A stretch of 64,000 nt of DNA from Spirochaetota bacterium (GTDB lineage Bacteria > Spirochaetota > UBA4802 > JAGODF01), in assembly GCA_029974015.1 (NCBI GenBank), contig JARKUF010000041.1, forward strand, positions 1 through 64,000, given 5' to 3'. The number at the start of each line of letters is the position of its first letter. Within the stretch, counting starts at the first letter, position 1. Shown piece after piece: positions 7,454-17,860 of the stretch. The notes below the pieces were generated by a model. The model ran no database searches, was not told the origin of the DNA, and worked only from the letters and a program-made list of their open reading frames with translations. A program made the translations under genes and the position numbers.

Positions 7454-9184
7454 CTATACTGCCGAGACAAAGCTTATGAGCTTGTCCGCCGGGTCTTCGA
7501 AAAACTTGACGTTTTTCAGCACCTGGTCTATCTCCCGGCGCCTTTTCTTAATGATGATGACGGTGCCCGGATAGACCGTATCGGTAATAACGATTACAGG
7601 TTCGCGCTCAAACTTGTTTTTCTCTTCTGTTTCTTTCCACTTCTCCGCCAGCTCCTTCAGCTTCTTGTTGTTCTCGGACAGTTCTTTTAAAAGCAGGAGG
7701 CAGTTCTTTTTCTTCACCGCCGGCAGGGCGGCGACGAATTCCCTGGGGTTTTCGAAGAGACCCTCGCCGAAGCTCGCCTTAATCTTCCGCATGGTATCTT
7801 CGACATCCGTTCTGTATAAATCCATCTCCTTTTTTATCGCGAGTATCTCCCGCTCTATGAAGAGGCTCTTTCCCACGGTAAGCGTTGTCGCGGTACCCTG
7901 GGGGTTCCCCACCGTGTTGACCACTATCTCGTGGCGCGCGGTAATGCTGCCGCCGATAATTTTCCCATGTTTCGCCGTAACCATGACCCTGTCATTGGAA
8001 AAGGCCGAACTGTTGATAATGGAATCCTCTACAACAACCTCACTCACGGCTTCCACGGTCGAATTCAGCATGTAATTTGCGCTCAGCTTCCCTCCGGAGG
8101 TGACCCTGGTTTCCCCCTTCCCGGTGATGCCCTGCTTTACGGTGATGTCGCCCTCCGCCTCGAGGACCGCGTCGTCCACCACCTTCTCCACAATGATGTT
8201 CCCCCGCGCCTTCACGGAAAACCCCGGCAGGACCGACTCCATCACATGGACAGAGCCGCTGAAGTCGATATTACCCGACTCGTAATCGACGTTTCCGCGG
8301 ATTATAGCGTAGGGCGATACAGCGATCTTCATCCCTTCGACGTTAAGACAGCCATCGATACCGGACACGAAAATATTCTCATCATGGGGCGATTTCACTA
8401 TGTTGTCGCCCTTTGTATATCCTTCCCGCTTTTCGATGATCGCTTCGACTTTCTCTCCGTAAATGGTATATCCGTCCACGGGCTTTTCCTTCGGTATTCT
8501 TCTGAGAAGCTCCTGGTCCTTCGTCACTTCAATGATCGATCCCACCTCGCGGAAATCCATGCGCCCGTCCTGCAGGATTTTTCCCGCTTTCTTGTCGAGG
8601 CTCACCATGGGGACGAAATATTCGTCGTACCCGTTCTCAGGCTCTTTTCCCCTGGCCACCTCGACCCTTGCGACCCTGGGCTTGTTGACGTCTATCTCGG
8701 CGAGTTTCCCCTCGATCTCGGACTTGTCCACAATGGCGATTATCTGGAGACGCTGGAGGACTTCCTCGATGTCCTTGTACGAGGGGATTTTAAGGAATTT
8801 CGTGGGAAAGACTATAAAATGGGCCTTCGTTTTTTCCTTATTAACAGTGAGAGGCGTGATGACTTTGATCCTCCCCTGGTTGAGGTCGTAAACTACAAAG
8901 CCGTATTCGGATGCGCGGTAGGCGTTGGCAAACTGGTCGAAATAGATACCGTCCCCCGCCCTGACAGGTTTATACTGATAGATAGTATGATAGGAGTACC
9001 CCTTGTCGATTTGCAGCTTCGCGTCTTCGGGAGTATCGGCATTGACGACACGGGCGACAATCTCGTCCCGATAGACAAAATTGTAGGGCGATGAGATAGC
9101 GAGATATTTTTCTCCTTTGTCATCGGTTTTTTCTACGAAGATTTTCGGGGTCTTGGGATCGAAATAATATAATATGAATTTCAT
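7454..9184 (-). CDS. FapA-family (DUF342) polymer-like protein
   Basis: A 576-residue protein of the FapA/DUF342 family. The core (about residues 240-470) is a beta-helix with repeats such as GNVDYESGNIDFSGSVHVME, VKARGNIIVEKVVDDAVLEA and GDITVKQGITGKGETRVTSG, followed by a coiled coil (about 490-540) and a basic end. Known members influence cell-division placement or flagellar assembly, and the fold is related to bactofilins and MinC. The ATG at 9182-9184 has AAGGA 8 nt upstream and is preferred to an in-frame ATG 16 codons earlier. No flagellar gene is nearby. Confidence 0.8.
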   Translation of the reverse strand: MKFILYYFDPKTPKIFVEKTDDKGEKYLAISSPYNFVYRDEIVARVVNADTPEDAKLQIDKGYSYHTIYQYKPVRAGDGIYFDQFANAYRASEYGFVVYDLNQGRIKVITPLTVNKEKTKAHFIVFPTKFLKIPSYKDIEEVLQRLQIIAIVDKSEIEGKLAEIDVNKPRVARVEVARGKEPENGYDEYFVPMVSLDKKAGKILQDGRMDFREVGSIIEVTKDQELLRRIPKEKPVDGYTIYGEKVEAIIEKREGYTKGDNIVKSPHDENIFVSGIDGCLNVEGMKIAVSPYAIIRGNVDYESGNIDFSGSVHVMESVLPGFSVKARGNIIVEKVVDDAVLEAEGDITVKQGITGKGETRVTSGGKLSANYMLNSTVEAVSEVVVEDSIINSSAFSNDRVMVTAKHGKIIGGSITARHEIVVNTVGNPQGTATTLTVGKSLFIEREILAIKKEMDLYRTDVEDTMRKIKASFGEGLFENPREFVAALPAVKKKNCLLLLKELSENNKKLKELAEKWKETEEKNKFEREPVIVITDTVYPGTVIIIKKRRREIDQVLKNVKFFEDPADKLISFVSAV

Positions 9185-9381
9185 CTCCGGTTTCCTTATT
9201 ATATACTTCGTATTGTAATGGGAAAAAAGCAATCAAAAAAAGAAGGAGGGCCGCAAAACAGGAGACGATGAAAGCCCGTTGTCTTCTCTTTGAACCGCCG
9301 TACTGTTGATTAGGTGCTGAAGGAAGCCGCTTCAGGCGGGCCGCGGGGATTGCCGGAAGGACTGGGCGAAGGGAGAGAGCC

Positions 9382-10974
9382 TCATTTGAATATGGTCTTT
9401 TCAATAAACCTGTTGTAGACGATGATGTTGGCAGGGCCAAACCACTCTTTCCACCTGGCCCTGTAAAACTCGGTGCGGTCGAACCCCATTTCCGCCATGA
9501 GGTTTTTCGACTCGATGAGCTCGTCGAGTTTTCTGTTCTTCTCGTCGACTTCGGAAAAATACTTTTTAGATACCATCCTTCTGATGGTTTCGTATTCCTG
9601 TATGCTGTCAAAGGGAAGGTCAAAGACATGTACATTGTGCTCAAACCATTCGAGGACCTGCTGTTTGATGAACTCCTGGGGCATGAACCGTGTGACCCTG
9701 TTTCCCGCTCCGTATTTGAAGCAGTATCCCGTCCCCCCGGTGAGGAAACCCTCTAAAACCGCCATGTACACAGGATAGGGCCCCAGATGATACGAAAACA
9801 GAGGGTGAATATCGGCGGCGCTGAAAAAATCTACAATTCCCTGTATAACGGTTGAAATCGCTTTTAGGACAAACTCGCTATAGCTCTCGTGGATATTACG
9901 CTCTCCGTCCCTCATGAAACGGAGCATGCTCCTTTTAAGTTCCCCCTCCAGGTTTTTTTCTTCCATGCCGGTCCGGATAAAATAAAATGATCTAAGAAGG
10001 TCCTCCCCGTCCCTTGTAAGCTTTTCTGTATTTAGCCTGATGATATACGGCTCCCGGGTGTTCCAGGGCCTCGTCCCCCTTACGGTAAAAGAAGTCGGAC
10101 AGTGTTCGTCCTTCAGAGTTTCCCCGTCTCGTTTTGAGGAAGGCCCGTTCTCCCCCGGCGCTGCCACGGCGCCTTCTATTGCCGCCGCCTCCGGGACGCT
10201 TTCTGTGCCGGAAGAGGAAGCGAAACGCCCTGATGCCTCCGCCCCGTCCTTCGGAGGGGCTTCGCCGTATGGGCCAGGATTGAAGAGTTCGGAATAATCG
10301 TACGAAAAATCTTCATGGTAGGCGGCTTGATGCGGGGCTTCGCTTTTTAAAAAATCAAAATGGTCGGGGAGGATTTTCAGGATCCGGCCAAGGAAGGCCA
10401 GGAACTCGTCGGTCTCACCGCAGAATCGCAAGGCCCCCTCCAGCACCGAGTTGAGGGACTGAAAAAGGGGCGTACCCTTTGACGAAAGGTTGATCACTCC
10501 GATGCTCCTGTCGAGGTCCAGCCATTCCTTCCGTACCAGACTGTTGAATTCCCTCAGCACAAGAAATGTTTCGACAAGGGCGACGAAATTCAACCTGTTC
10601 CTTTCTTCAAACCCTTCGAAATAACGGCTGTATTCTTTTCTGGCGGTTTTATCCACAGCACGGGCATCCAGGACAATGGAGTAATCCCCGTAGAGTTTTT
10701 CTATGTTCTCGATACTGCGAATAAAGGTATACTTGTACTGTCTGATAATATCATCAAGTTCCCCCTCACCCTCTTTCTCGATGCTAATCATACGGAAGTT
10801 TTTGCAAAATTCCGTATGGTTTCCGATGGCTGCGGCGGCGCCTTCCCGGAAGGCGAGAATGCCGGGGGTCAACTCGGCGGTGTTTTTCCCATTTCTCAGG
10901 GCCTGTTCGCGAGACTTCTCCGAATCGGCGTCCCCTCCGATATTGGCGAGAATGGCATCCAGGTCCTTGTCCAT
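9382..10974 (-). CDS. unrecognised 530-residue cytoplasmic protein
   Basis: I do not recognise the family. The protein has no signal peptide or membrane segment. It has a mostly helical N-terminal half (about 1-235, rich in aromatic and charged residues), a low-complexity Ala/Gly/Ser/Pro linker (about 240-300) and a second helical domain (about 310-530) with motifs such as LGPYPVYMAVLEGF and FDLPFDSIQEYETIRRM. Its start overlaps the ftsH stop codon, so it is coupled to ftsH. It is likely a lineage-specific conserved protein linked by operon with ftsH and fapA. Confidence 0.75.
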   Translation of the reverse strand: MDKDLDAILANIGGDADSEKSREQALRNGKNTAELTPGILAFREGAAAAIGNHTEFCKNFRMISIEKEGEGELDDIIRQYKYTFIRSIENIEKLYGDYSIVLDARAVDKTARKEYSRYFEGFEERNRLNFVALVETFLVLREFNSLVRKEWLDLDRSIGVINLSSKGTPLFQSLNSVLEGALRFCGETDEFLAFLGRILKILPDHFDFLKSEAPHQAAYHEDFSYDYSELFNPGPYGEAPPKDGAEASGRFASSSGTESVPEAAAIEGAVAAPGENGPSSKRDGETLKDEHCPTSFTVRGTRPWNTREPYIIRLNTEKLTRDGEDLLRSFYFIRTGMEEKNLEGELKRSMLRFMRDGERNIHESYSEFVLKAISTVIQGIVDFFSAADIHPLFSYHLGPYPVYMAVLEGFLTGGTGYCFKYGAGNRVTRFMPQEFIKQQVLEWFEHNVHVFDLPFDSIQEYETIRRMVSKKYFSEVDEKNRKLDELIESKNLMAEMGFDRTEFYRARWKEWFGPANIIVYNRFIEKTIFK

Positions 10975-12857
10975 TATGCCAGGATGTCCTTTTCCGTGGC
11001 GGCGGGTTCCCTTTGCCTCGTCACCTTCTCCTCATTACCATTGCCGAGGGGAGGTAGGTCCTCTCCCTTCATGATGAGGTGTATCTCCTCGGCATTGAGG
11101 GACTCGCGCTCAACAAGGCTCTGGGCCATTTTCTCGAACTTGTCCATGTTCTCGTGTATTATGTCCCTCGCCTTCCGTTCCGATTCTTCAATGATGCGCT
11201 TCACCTCGGCGTCGATGAGCTCCGCGGTGGCTTCGCTGTAATCCCGGTGCTGAGATATTTCCCGCCCTAAGAATATCTGCTCATTCTTCTTGCCGAAGGT
11301 AAGGGGCCCTAACTTTTCGCTCATACCCCATTCGCACACCATTTTCCTCGCCAGGTCCGTGGCGCGCTCGATGTCGTTGCTCGAACCCGTGGAAGTGTCG
11401 TTGAACTTGATGCTCTCGGCCACATATCCTCCGTAGAGCATAATAATCTGATTGAGCCAGTAGCTCTTCGGATGGATATGCCTTTCCTCTTTGGGAAGCT
11501 GCAGGGTGAGCCCCAGGGCCCTCCCCCGCGGTATCACCGTCACTTTGTGCACCGGGTCGTTCCCCGCAATAAGGCCCAAGATGGTGTGCCCCGATTCGTG
11601 GTAGGCTATAACCCTCTTCTCTTCATCGGATATGATCATGGAACGGCGCTCGGGCCCCATCATCACCTTGTCCTTGGCGTCTTCCATCTCCAGCATGGTG
11701 ACCCGCTTTTTGTTGCGCCGCGCCGCCAGGAGGGCCCCTTCATTGACGAGATTGGCCAGGTCGGCGCCGGTGAAGCCGGGCGTGCCCCGGGCGATCACCT
11801 TAAGGTCCACCTCCCGTGAAAGAGGGATCTTCTTGCTGTGGACGGCGAGGATCTTCTCCCTCCCCTTGATATCGGGAACGTCCACCAGGACCTGGCGGTC
11901 GAAGCGCCCGGGCCGGAGGAGGGCCGGGTCGAGGACGTCGGGCCTGTTGGTTGCGGCGACGATTATCACCCCTTCGTTGGTCTCGAAGCCGTCCATCTCC
12001 ACCAGGAGCTGGTTCAGCGTCTGCTCCCGCTCATCATGCCCACCGCCCAGGCCCGCCCCGCGGAGGCGTCCCACGGCATCGATCTCGTCGATAAAGACGA
12101 TACAGGGCGCGTTCTTCTTTCCCTGGTCGAAGAGGTCGCGGACCCGGGAGGCCCCGACGCCCACGAACATCTCCACAAAATCGGAACCGCTTATGGAGAA
12201 GAAGGGGACTCCGGCCTCGCCTGCGATGGCGCGGGCAAGGAGGGTCTTTCCCGTGCCGGGAGGCCCCATGAGGAGGACGCCCTTGGGTATCTTTGCGCCG
12301 ATATTGATGAACTTCTTCGGCTCTTTCAGAAAGTCGATGATCTCTTTAAGCTCCTCCTTTGCCTCGTCGACTCCCGCGACATCGGCGAAGGTCACTTTGT
12401 TCTTCGTTTCGGGGTTGAGGCGTGCCCGGCTCTTGCCAAAGGACATCGCCTTGTTGCCCGCCCCCTGTATCTGCCGGATCATCAGAAACCATATAAGCCC
12501 GAAGAAAAAGAGCCAGGGGAGAAACTGGAAAAGCCCCTTCAGGAAGAAATTATCGTCGGTCTCTTCGCCCTGGACTTCGACGCGGTACGACATTAGCATC
12601 CTCACGAGTTCCGGGTCCTCGTAAGGGATAAGGGTTTCGTACTGAAGCGCCTTGTCGTTTTTAAGGAAAATTCCGGTGATCTTCTTGCCGTCCACCACCA
12701 CAGACGTGCGCACACGATTTTCCTTCACATGGCGAATAAATTCGCTGTACTTGAGCTTCTCCGCCCTCGGTTCCGAAATTTTGCTCATCCGGAAAAAAGC
12801 GATCCCCAGCAGTGCGATCATAAGCAATAAGGCAATCTGTTTGCCCGTTTTTCCCAT
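10974..12857 (-). CDS. ftsH: ATP-dependent membrane zinc protease FtsH
   Basis: A 627-residue FtsH. Two membrane helices (about 7-23 and 109-127) flank the periplasmic domain. The AAA module has Walker A GPPGTGKT (198-205), Walker B IVFIDEID, the pore loop [14 protein letters not shown] and the [23 protein letters not shown]. The peptidase domain has the zinc motif HESGH at 420-424, with Ser where Ala is usual. It degrades misfolded membrane proteins and short-lived regulators at the inner membrane. It lies downstream of tilS, a very common neighbour. Confidence 0.97.
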   Translation of the reverse strand: MGKTGKQIALLLMIALLGIAFFRMSKISEPRAEKLKYSEFIRHVKENRVRTSVVVDGKKITGIFLKNDKALQYETLIPYEDPELVRMLMSYRVEVQGEETDDNFFLKGLFQFLPWLFFFGLIWFLMIRQIQGAGNKAMSFGKSRARLNPETKNKVTFADVAGVDEAKEELKEIIDFLKEPKKFINIGAKIPKGVLLMGPPGTGKTLLARAIAGEAGVPFFSISGSDFVEMFVGVGASRVRDLFDQGKKNAPCIVFIDEIDAVGRLRGAGLGGGHDEREQTLNQLLVEMDGFETNEGVIIVAATNRPDVLDPALLRPGRFDRQVLVDVPDIKGREKILAVHSKKIPLSREVDLKVIARGTPGFTGADLANLVNEGALLAARRNKKRVTMLEMEDAKDKVMMGPERRSMIISDEEKRVIAYHESGHTILGLIAGNDPVHKVTVIPRGRALGLTLQLPKEERHIHPKSYWLNQIIMLYGGYVAESIKFNDTSTGSSNDIERATDLARKMVCEWGMSEKLGPLTFGKKNEQIFLGREISQHRDYSEATAELIDAEVKRIIEESERKARDIIHENMDKFEKMAQSLVERESLNAEEIHLIMKGEDLPPLGNGNEEKVTRQREPAATEKDILA

Positions 12858-13054
12858 TTAATAGCTCCTGGAATGTAATAACCCTGCGGAAAAATCTAAT
12901 TTTAAGGCTGCCCCATGCGGCCGCCGTGAGGGCCGACGGCATTTTACGACATTATTTGCCAAAAAATATAGCGCGAATCCCGACACGGAACCACAAAAAG
13001 CTGCAGTCCCCCCGCCATCGCTTCCGCGAAGGCGTACCGCCTGCTTCCCACCCG

Positions 13055-14470
13055 CTACTTCTTCGCCCTGCGAATGGCAAGTATTTTTTTCACCCCGTTT
13101 TTCACGAGAAACCCGTCGGAAACCCTCGTAGCGGCCTCGCCGGTAAAACCGCCGAGCACCGCCGCGATTGAGGGCCCAAAACACAGGAGTGGAAGCGAAA
13201 GCTTTGCCGCGGAATCAAGCTTTTGTTCAATAAATAGTTCCTTTAACTTCTTCCCGCAGCCCCCGAAAACGGCCCGGTCACCGGGACGCCTGTTTCGCAC
13301 CACAATATCATCTACAGAGTTCCCCGGATCAATATGGGCGATATCGGGCGCCCCTCGTTCCTCAAGAAAGCGGCGCCTGTCGACCCAGCAGAATTCCAGG
13401 GTGATGCCGGCCTCGACGAGAGGCAGGGACGCCGGGAGCGCCGCCAGATCGACGCGGTATTCCCACGGCCCCGGCAATCGCTCCTGTCCCTCGGGGGCGA
13501 TGCGTATTACCGCCCTCCCCTTTTCCCTGGCCATGACCGCCCGGATTCCCCGCCCCCGGAAGAGTTCCCGGTGGGCCCGGCCCGGTGAAAGGCGTCGGGC
13601 GATATCATCAAGCATCGCAGCGCTCACATGGGAGCCAAGCCCCCGAAAAGCCGCGGACAGGAGGTGCTTCACGAGGAGGATATCGTCCGCACAACGTTCC
13701 AAATCTATGACGACGGCGCCGTCGGAGCGCCGTTCAACGAGGGCCCCGTAATGGCGCAAGATGAGCCCCTCGATGAGTTCCGCATTGTCCCTGGCCGCGC
13801 GGGAAAGGCCCGCCAGGGCCCTGAGATATCCCGGGAAACGTCCCTTCACCGCGGGGACGATATTGTGGCGCACGTAATTGCGGAGGTAGGCCACATCGCT
13901 GTTCGATGAATCATCGCGCCATGCGGCCCCGCGGCCCCTCAGGTACGCATACACTTCCTCTGAGGAGAGGGCCAGGAGGGGGCGCACCATAATTCCCCGG
14001 GCCGGTTCGATACCGCGGAGTCCGTGCATGCCGGTCCCCTCGAAGACGCGCATCATCACCGTTTCTGCGGCGTCATCGGCGGTATGGGCCGTTGCGGCGC
14101 GGCCGCATCCCAGGGCGGACGCCGTTTCGAGAAGCAGACGATAGCGCGCCTCCCGGGCGAAATCCTCGAAGGAACGCCCGGAGGGTTTTTCCCGCATAAC
14201 GTCGTACCTTTGCACGGCGAGGGGGATCCCCAGGCGGGAGGCAAGCCCGGCGAGAAATTCTTCGTCAGCGTCGGATTCGCACCCCCGGGTCATGTGATTG
14301 AGGTGAAAGATCCGGAGTTCCGCCGAAAGCTCACTGCGCAGTTCCGCTAATAGGTGAAGGAGGGCCATGGAATCCTTTCCGGCGGAAAGGGAGAGGAGGA
14401 CCCGGTCCCCGGGGGCGATGAGTCGGCGCTCCCGTACGAACGCCAGGACCTTCCCGGCGGCATTATCCAT
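13055..14470 (-). CDS. tilS: tRNA(Ile)-lysidine synthetase TilS
   Basis: A 471-residue TilS, the ATP-dependent enzyme that converts C34 of tRNA-Ile(CAU) to lysidine so that it reads AUA. The PP-loop is SLSAGKDSMALLHLL (S-A-G-K-D-S at 29-34; the family usually has SGGxDS, so one Gly is Ala). FHLNHMTRG and ATAHTADDAAETVMMR are further family marks, and the C-terminal region has NRRPGDRAVFGG. It overlaps the thioesterase gene by 8 bp and is followed by ftsH after a 197-bp gap in which I see no gene. Confidence 0.93.
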   Translation of the reverse strand: MDNAAGKVLAFVRERRLIAPGDRVLLSLSAGKDSMALLHLLAELRSELSAELRIFHLNHMTRGCESDADEEFLAGLASRLGIPLAVQRYDVMREKPSGRSFEDFAREARYRLLLETASALGCGRAATAHTADDAAETVMMRVFEGTGMHGLRGIEPARGIMVRPLLALSSEEVYAYLRGRGAAWRDDSSNSDVAYLRNYVRHNIVPAVKGRFPGYLRALAGLSRAARDNAELIEGLILRHYGALVERRSDGAVVIDLERCADDILLVKHLLSAAFRGLGSHVSAAMLDDIARRLSPGRAHRELFRGRGIRAVMAREKGRAVIRIAPEGQERLPGPWEYRVDLAALPASLPLVEAGITLEFCWVDRRRFLEERGAPDIAHIDPGNSVDDIVVRNRRPGDRAVFGGCGKKLKELFIEQKLDSAAKLSLPLLCFGPSIAAVLGGFTGEAATRVSDGFLVKNGVKKILAIRRAKK

Positions 14471-14954
14471 TCTCTTTAACGGACTTGCTCCTCGAGGCGA
14501 TTCTCTGTTCCATCCTTTTGCGCCCCGCTTCGAAACGCCGCTTCTGTTCCGCCGACGCGGGCTCCAGCGGAGGGAGCTGTATCGGTTTCATGTTTTCATC
14601 TAAAGCGACGAGGACCATGTATACCGTGGTCACGTGCTCGGACTTTCCGGTCTTCTTGTCCTCCACCTCTATCCTCACCCCCATCTCCATGGAGCTTTTC
14701 TGTACGTAGTTGATATTTGCCCGAATGACGAGCTTGTCGCCCACCCGGAGAGGGCGTTTGAAAATCATCTGGTCGATGCAGGCCGTAACCACACGCCTGT
14801 TGCAGAACGACTTGGAAAGGAGGGCCGCCGTAAGCTCGGCAATCCGTGTTACGTCCCCGGCCGCCACGTAACCAAATTCGTTAGCGTCGGAGTAGGTAAG
14901 GGTTTTTTTCATAACAATTTCAGAGTTGAATTCTTCGCGTTTTTTATTGGACAT
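14463..14954 (-). CDS. acyl-CoA thioesterase (hotdog fold)
   Basis: A 163-residue hotdog-fold thioesterase of the YciA/BACH type, which hydrolyses acyl-CoA to free acid and CoA. The signature includes TYSDANEFGYVAAGDVTRIA (Asn/Gly-rich start of the hotdog helix), VTACIDQMIFKRPLRVGDKL and ANINYVQKSSMEMGVRIEVE. The ATG at 14952-14954 has GAGGTG upstream, so the longer open frame is rejected. A Lys/Arg-rich C-terminal helix follows the core. It leads the tilS-ftsH group by overlap. Confidence 0.85.
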   Translation of the reverse strand: MSNKKREEFNSEIVMKKTLTYSDANEFGYVAAGDVTRIAELTAALLSKSFCNRRVVTACIDQMIFKRPLRVGDKLVIRANINYVQKSSMEMGVRIEVEDKKTGKSEHVTTVYMVLVALDENMKPIQLPPLEPASAEQKRRFEAGRKRMEQRIASRSKSVKENG

Positions 14955-15154
14955 TGCGCACCTCGCGGAGATGGATGATTCTGCGGCCATTGGGCACCGG
15001 CTGTCCGCCGTACCTACCGGACACAACTACCACGGCATCAAGGGGCATGTCAAATACAATATTAATCCCATAAACGGGCCCATTTTTTTCTTCCATGCAT
15101 TGAATTCTGTTTGACAATGCCGAGATTTGGCTGTTTTTGGAAGTATCCTTATAA

Positions 15155-15222
15155 GGCAATCTCTAAAATTCGGGTTTTTCGCCCTCCTGCGGCGGACGGA
15201 AAACCCGGGTGTTGGGTTTGTC
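15155..15222 (-). repeat. dispersed palindromic repeat, copy 4
   Basis: The left flank GGCAATCTCTAAAATTCGGG, then TTTTTCGCCC/TCCTGC/GGCGGACGGAAAA, then CCCGGGTGTTGGGTTTGTC. This is a full-length copy in reverse orientation, with both flanks present. The 15027-15317 gap contains nothing else I can name. Confidence 0.7.
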
Positions 15223-15317
15223 ATCAGTTGCAGTTCATGGGAGCTTTAAAAATTTAAGGGCAGTCCCCTTTATTTTTTTACGGGTCCCTAAAATTCAAAA
15301 CGATATGGAGGTTTTAC

Positions 15318-15782
15318 GTGAAAAGATTAATCATCATTTCTACTGTCATTCTCATGGCCTTCGCGATGAGCGCGGCGTATGCAAACCAGTCGAATACGGG
15401 ATGCGGCCTCGGATCGGTTATTTTCAAGGGTAAAAACGGCCTCGTGTCGCAGGTCCTTGCCGTCACCACAAACGCCACCTTCGGCAACATCACCTTCGGC
15501 ATCACCTCGGGAACGTCGAACTGCCAGCAGTTCTCGGGCATCGTATCCAACGAGAGGATCAACACTTTCGTGGCCCACAATTTAGACAACCTGGCCATTG
15601 ATATCGCCAGGGGCAGCGGCGAATACCTGAACACCTTCGCGGTCCTCATGGACGTCCGTGAGACCGAAAGGGCCTCATTTTACTCGAAACTGCAGGGTAA
15701 TTTTTCCAGGATTTTCACATCCCAGGAAATCACCTATGACCAGGTGCTGAGAAACATCGAAACCGTCCTCAGCTCAAGCTAA
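15318..15782 (+). CDS. exported DUF3015-family protein
   Basis: A 154-residue secreted protein with signal peptide MKRLIIISTVILMAFAMSAAYA and a mature start at NQSNTGCGLGSVIF. The features GCGLGS, TNATFGNITFGITSGTSNC and the late NLDNLAIDIARGSGEYLNTF fit DUF3015, a periplasmic family of unknown function. Two Cys are placed to form a disulfide. The start is a GTG at 15318 with GGAGG 8 nt upstream. It is followed after about 25 bp by a DUF4105 gene. Confidence 0.8.
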   Translation: MKRLIIISTVILMAFAMSAAYANQSNTGCGLGSVIFKGKNGLVSQVLAVTTNATFGNITFGITSGTSNCQQFSGIVSNERINTFVAHNLDNLAIDIARGSGEYLNTFAVLMDVRETERASFYSKLQGNFSRIFTSQEITYDQVLRNIETVLSSS

Positions 15783-15806
15783 CCGGTGCGGCTTTTACCG
15801 TTACCG

Positions 15807-17744
15807 ATGAAAAGATACGGGCTAATTGCGCTGCCCGTATCTTTTTTTATCTGCCTCTTTATAATCGCTCCGGGGCGGCTCGCCGGGGAAACGTCCCCCG
15901 TGTATGCAGAGGCGCTCATCAACAGGGCGATGGAGCTCCGCCTCCACGAAGACCGCCGCTGGCTCACCCTGGTCCACTACAAAAAGACCCTCCGGGGAAC
16001 GCGAAGCCTCATCGACGATCCGAAGTTTTTTCTTTCCCCCTCCGGGAAGACAAATCCCCGGGCCGAGCTTGAGTCCACAATCCGGGCCATCGTCTCTCCA
16101 CCCCGGGAAGGGGAAAAACACGCGGTCTGCCGCTTCATTGCGCGTTACCGGTGGCTCAAGGACGCGCTCCCCATCGACGACAACCTTCTTCCCGTGAAAG
16201 GTTGCACCGAGATAGAAGACTCAATCGACAGAATGCGCCCCGAATCGGCTTCACTCGTTTTTCCGGCATCGCATATTAACAGCCCGGCCTCCATGTTCGG
16301 CCACACCTTCCTCATGATCGAAACCGGAAACAGGAGCAAGCTCCTGGCCCATGCGGTGAACTACTCGGCCAGCGCGAAGGACACATTCGGTCCTCTTTTT
16401 TATATAAAATCCATCTTCGGCCTTTATCCCGGATACTTCGGCATACTTCCCTATTACGCAAAAATCCAGGAGTACAACGATTTCGACCAGCGCGATATAT
16501 GGGAATACCGCATCAACTTCACCCCGGAGGAAGTGAGGCGGATGATATATCATATCTACGAGCTGGAAAACGTCTATTCCGACTATTTCTTTTTTGATGA
16601 GAACTGTTCCTACAACCTGCTTTTTCTTCTGGACGCCGCCCGTCCGGACCTCCAACTCTCCGAAGAATTCTACTCACCCTGGTTCACCTGGGTGATACCC
16701 CTGGACACCATTCGCAGCATCCAGAAGGCTGGCATTATCGGCCCGATTGACTTTAGGCCTTCCCGGGTGAGCACCATCAGGCATCTTGAGGAAATTCTGA
16801 GCGAACCGGGCAAGGACCTCGCCATTGAAATAATCAGAGGAAAGAAAGGGCCGGACGCCCTGCTCCAATCACCGCTCCCGGAGCACGAGAAGGTGCGGGT
16901 TTGCGACATGATCACGGAATATGTGCGCTACGAATACTCCCGGGACAACATGGAAAAAAAAGATTACTCGGAGTTCCTCATTAATGCCCTCGCGGTACGA
17001 AGCCGGCTTAAAACAAGCGGCGAGGCGGATTACCGGGTGCCGGCCCCCGCCAACCCTGAAAGCGGCCACCTCTCGGCGCGCATCGCCCTTGGAGCGGGCG
17101 CACGGGGCAACTCCCCTTTCCAGGAGTTGAGGGTCCGTCCGGCATACCACACCATTATGGACAATGATGAGGGCTATGTTGAAGGCGGGCACATCGTGTT
17201 CACCGACATCGTCGCCCGCTTCTACGACCGCGAAAAGCTGTTCCAGATCGAAAAAATCGACGCCATCGATATCGTCTCCCTCACCCCCGGCGACAGGTTC
17301 ATCCAATCGCCCTCATGGAAAGTGCGCACGGGCCTGAGGCGCCGTCACTTCGTCGAAGAAAAATACCCCCTTCTCAGCTTCCTGAACACCGGAGGCGGAT
17401 ACGCCTGGAAACTGCCAGTCCTGGACCTGGCCTACATTATGGGCGACGCGGAGCTCCAGGCAGGGGGCCGCCTGGAACATAATATCACCGCAGGGGCCGG
17501 AGTATCCGCGGGAACTCTTACGAAAATCACCCGCTCATGGAAGGCCCACCTGAACGCAAAGAGCTACTACTATCCTTTCGGGGAAAAACAGCACGAAACG
17601 ACCGCGTCCCTTTCTCAGCGCTTCAGGACCGGAGCAAATTCCTGCATAATGATAGATATAGGGCATACCACAGCGGCTTCAAAAAACTACGGGGAGCGCA
17701 GAAGCGTCAATGAGTTTCTGCTATATCTGAATATCTACATGTGA
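15807..17744 (+). CDS. DUF4105 (Lnb N-terminal domain-like) periplasmic protein
   Basis: A 645-residue exported protein with a hydrophobic N-terminal signal (about 5-22). The DUF4105 domain (about 110-290) shows SHINSPASMFGHTFLMIE (His156, His166) and FFDENCSYNLLFLLD (Cys267), a Cys-His arrangement like papain/NlpC folds. The same Pfam family includes the periplasmic domain of Bacteroides Lnb, a lipoprotein N-acyltransferase. The C-terminal half (about 420-645) is strand-rich with no membrane helices and resembles an outer-membrane-type barrel. A GTG at 15786 could extend the start by seven codons; neither start has a strong ribosome site. Confidence 0.8.
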   Translation: MKRYGLIALPVSFFICLFIIAPGRLAGETSPVYAEALINRAMELRLHEDRRWLTLVHYKKTLRGTRSLIDDPKFFLSPSGKTNPRAELESTIRAIVSPPREGEKHAVCRFIARYRWLKDALPIDDNLLPVKGCTEIEDSIDRMRPESASLVFPASHINSPASMFGHTFLMIETGNRSKLLAHAVNYSASAKDTFGPLFYIKSIFGLYPGYFGILPYYAKIQEYNDFDQRDIWEYRINFTPEEVRRMIYHIYELENVYSDYFFFDENCSYNLLFLLDAARPDLQLSEEFYSPWFTWVIPLDTIRSIQKAGIIGPIDFRPSRVSTIRHLEEILSEPGKDLAIEIIRGKKGPDALLQSPLPEHEKVRVCDMITEYVRYEYSRDNMEKKDYSEFLINALAVRSRLKTSGEADYRVPAPANPESGHLSARIALGAGARGNSPFQELRVRPAYHTIMDNDEGYVEGGHIVFTDIVARFYDREKLFQIEKIDAIDIVSLTPGDRFIQSPSWKVRTGLRRRHFVEEKYPLLSFLNTGGGYAWKLPVLDLAYIMGDAELQAGGRLEHNITAGAGVSAGTLTKITRSWKAHLNAKSYYYPFGEKQHETTASLSQRFRTGANSCIMIDIGHTTAASKNYGERRSVNEFLLYLNIYM

Positions 17745-17860
17745 CGAATTGGCTTGACCGCACGTGGGAAGCGCTGTTAAATTTGCCTGGCAAACCTGAA
17801 AAATGGCAGATCTGGGCTTGCCGCACGATATGGAGAATGATACGGGAGGGCCTATCGACG

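Noticed and set aside
7931-9094. 387-codon rightward open frame opposite fapA
   Set aside because: It lies within fapA on the other strand and has no ribosome site or protein-like pattern.
11632-12624. 330-codon rightward open frame opposite ftsH
   Set aside because: A shadow of ftsH caused by GC-rich codon bias; ftsH is unambiguous.
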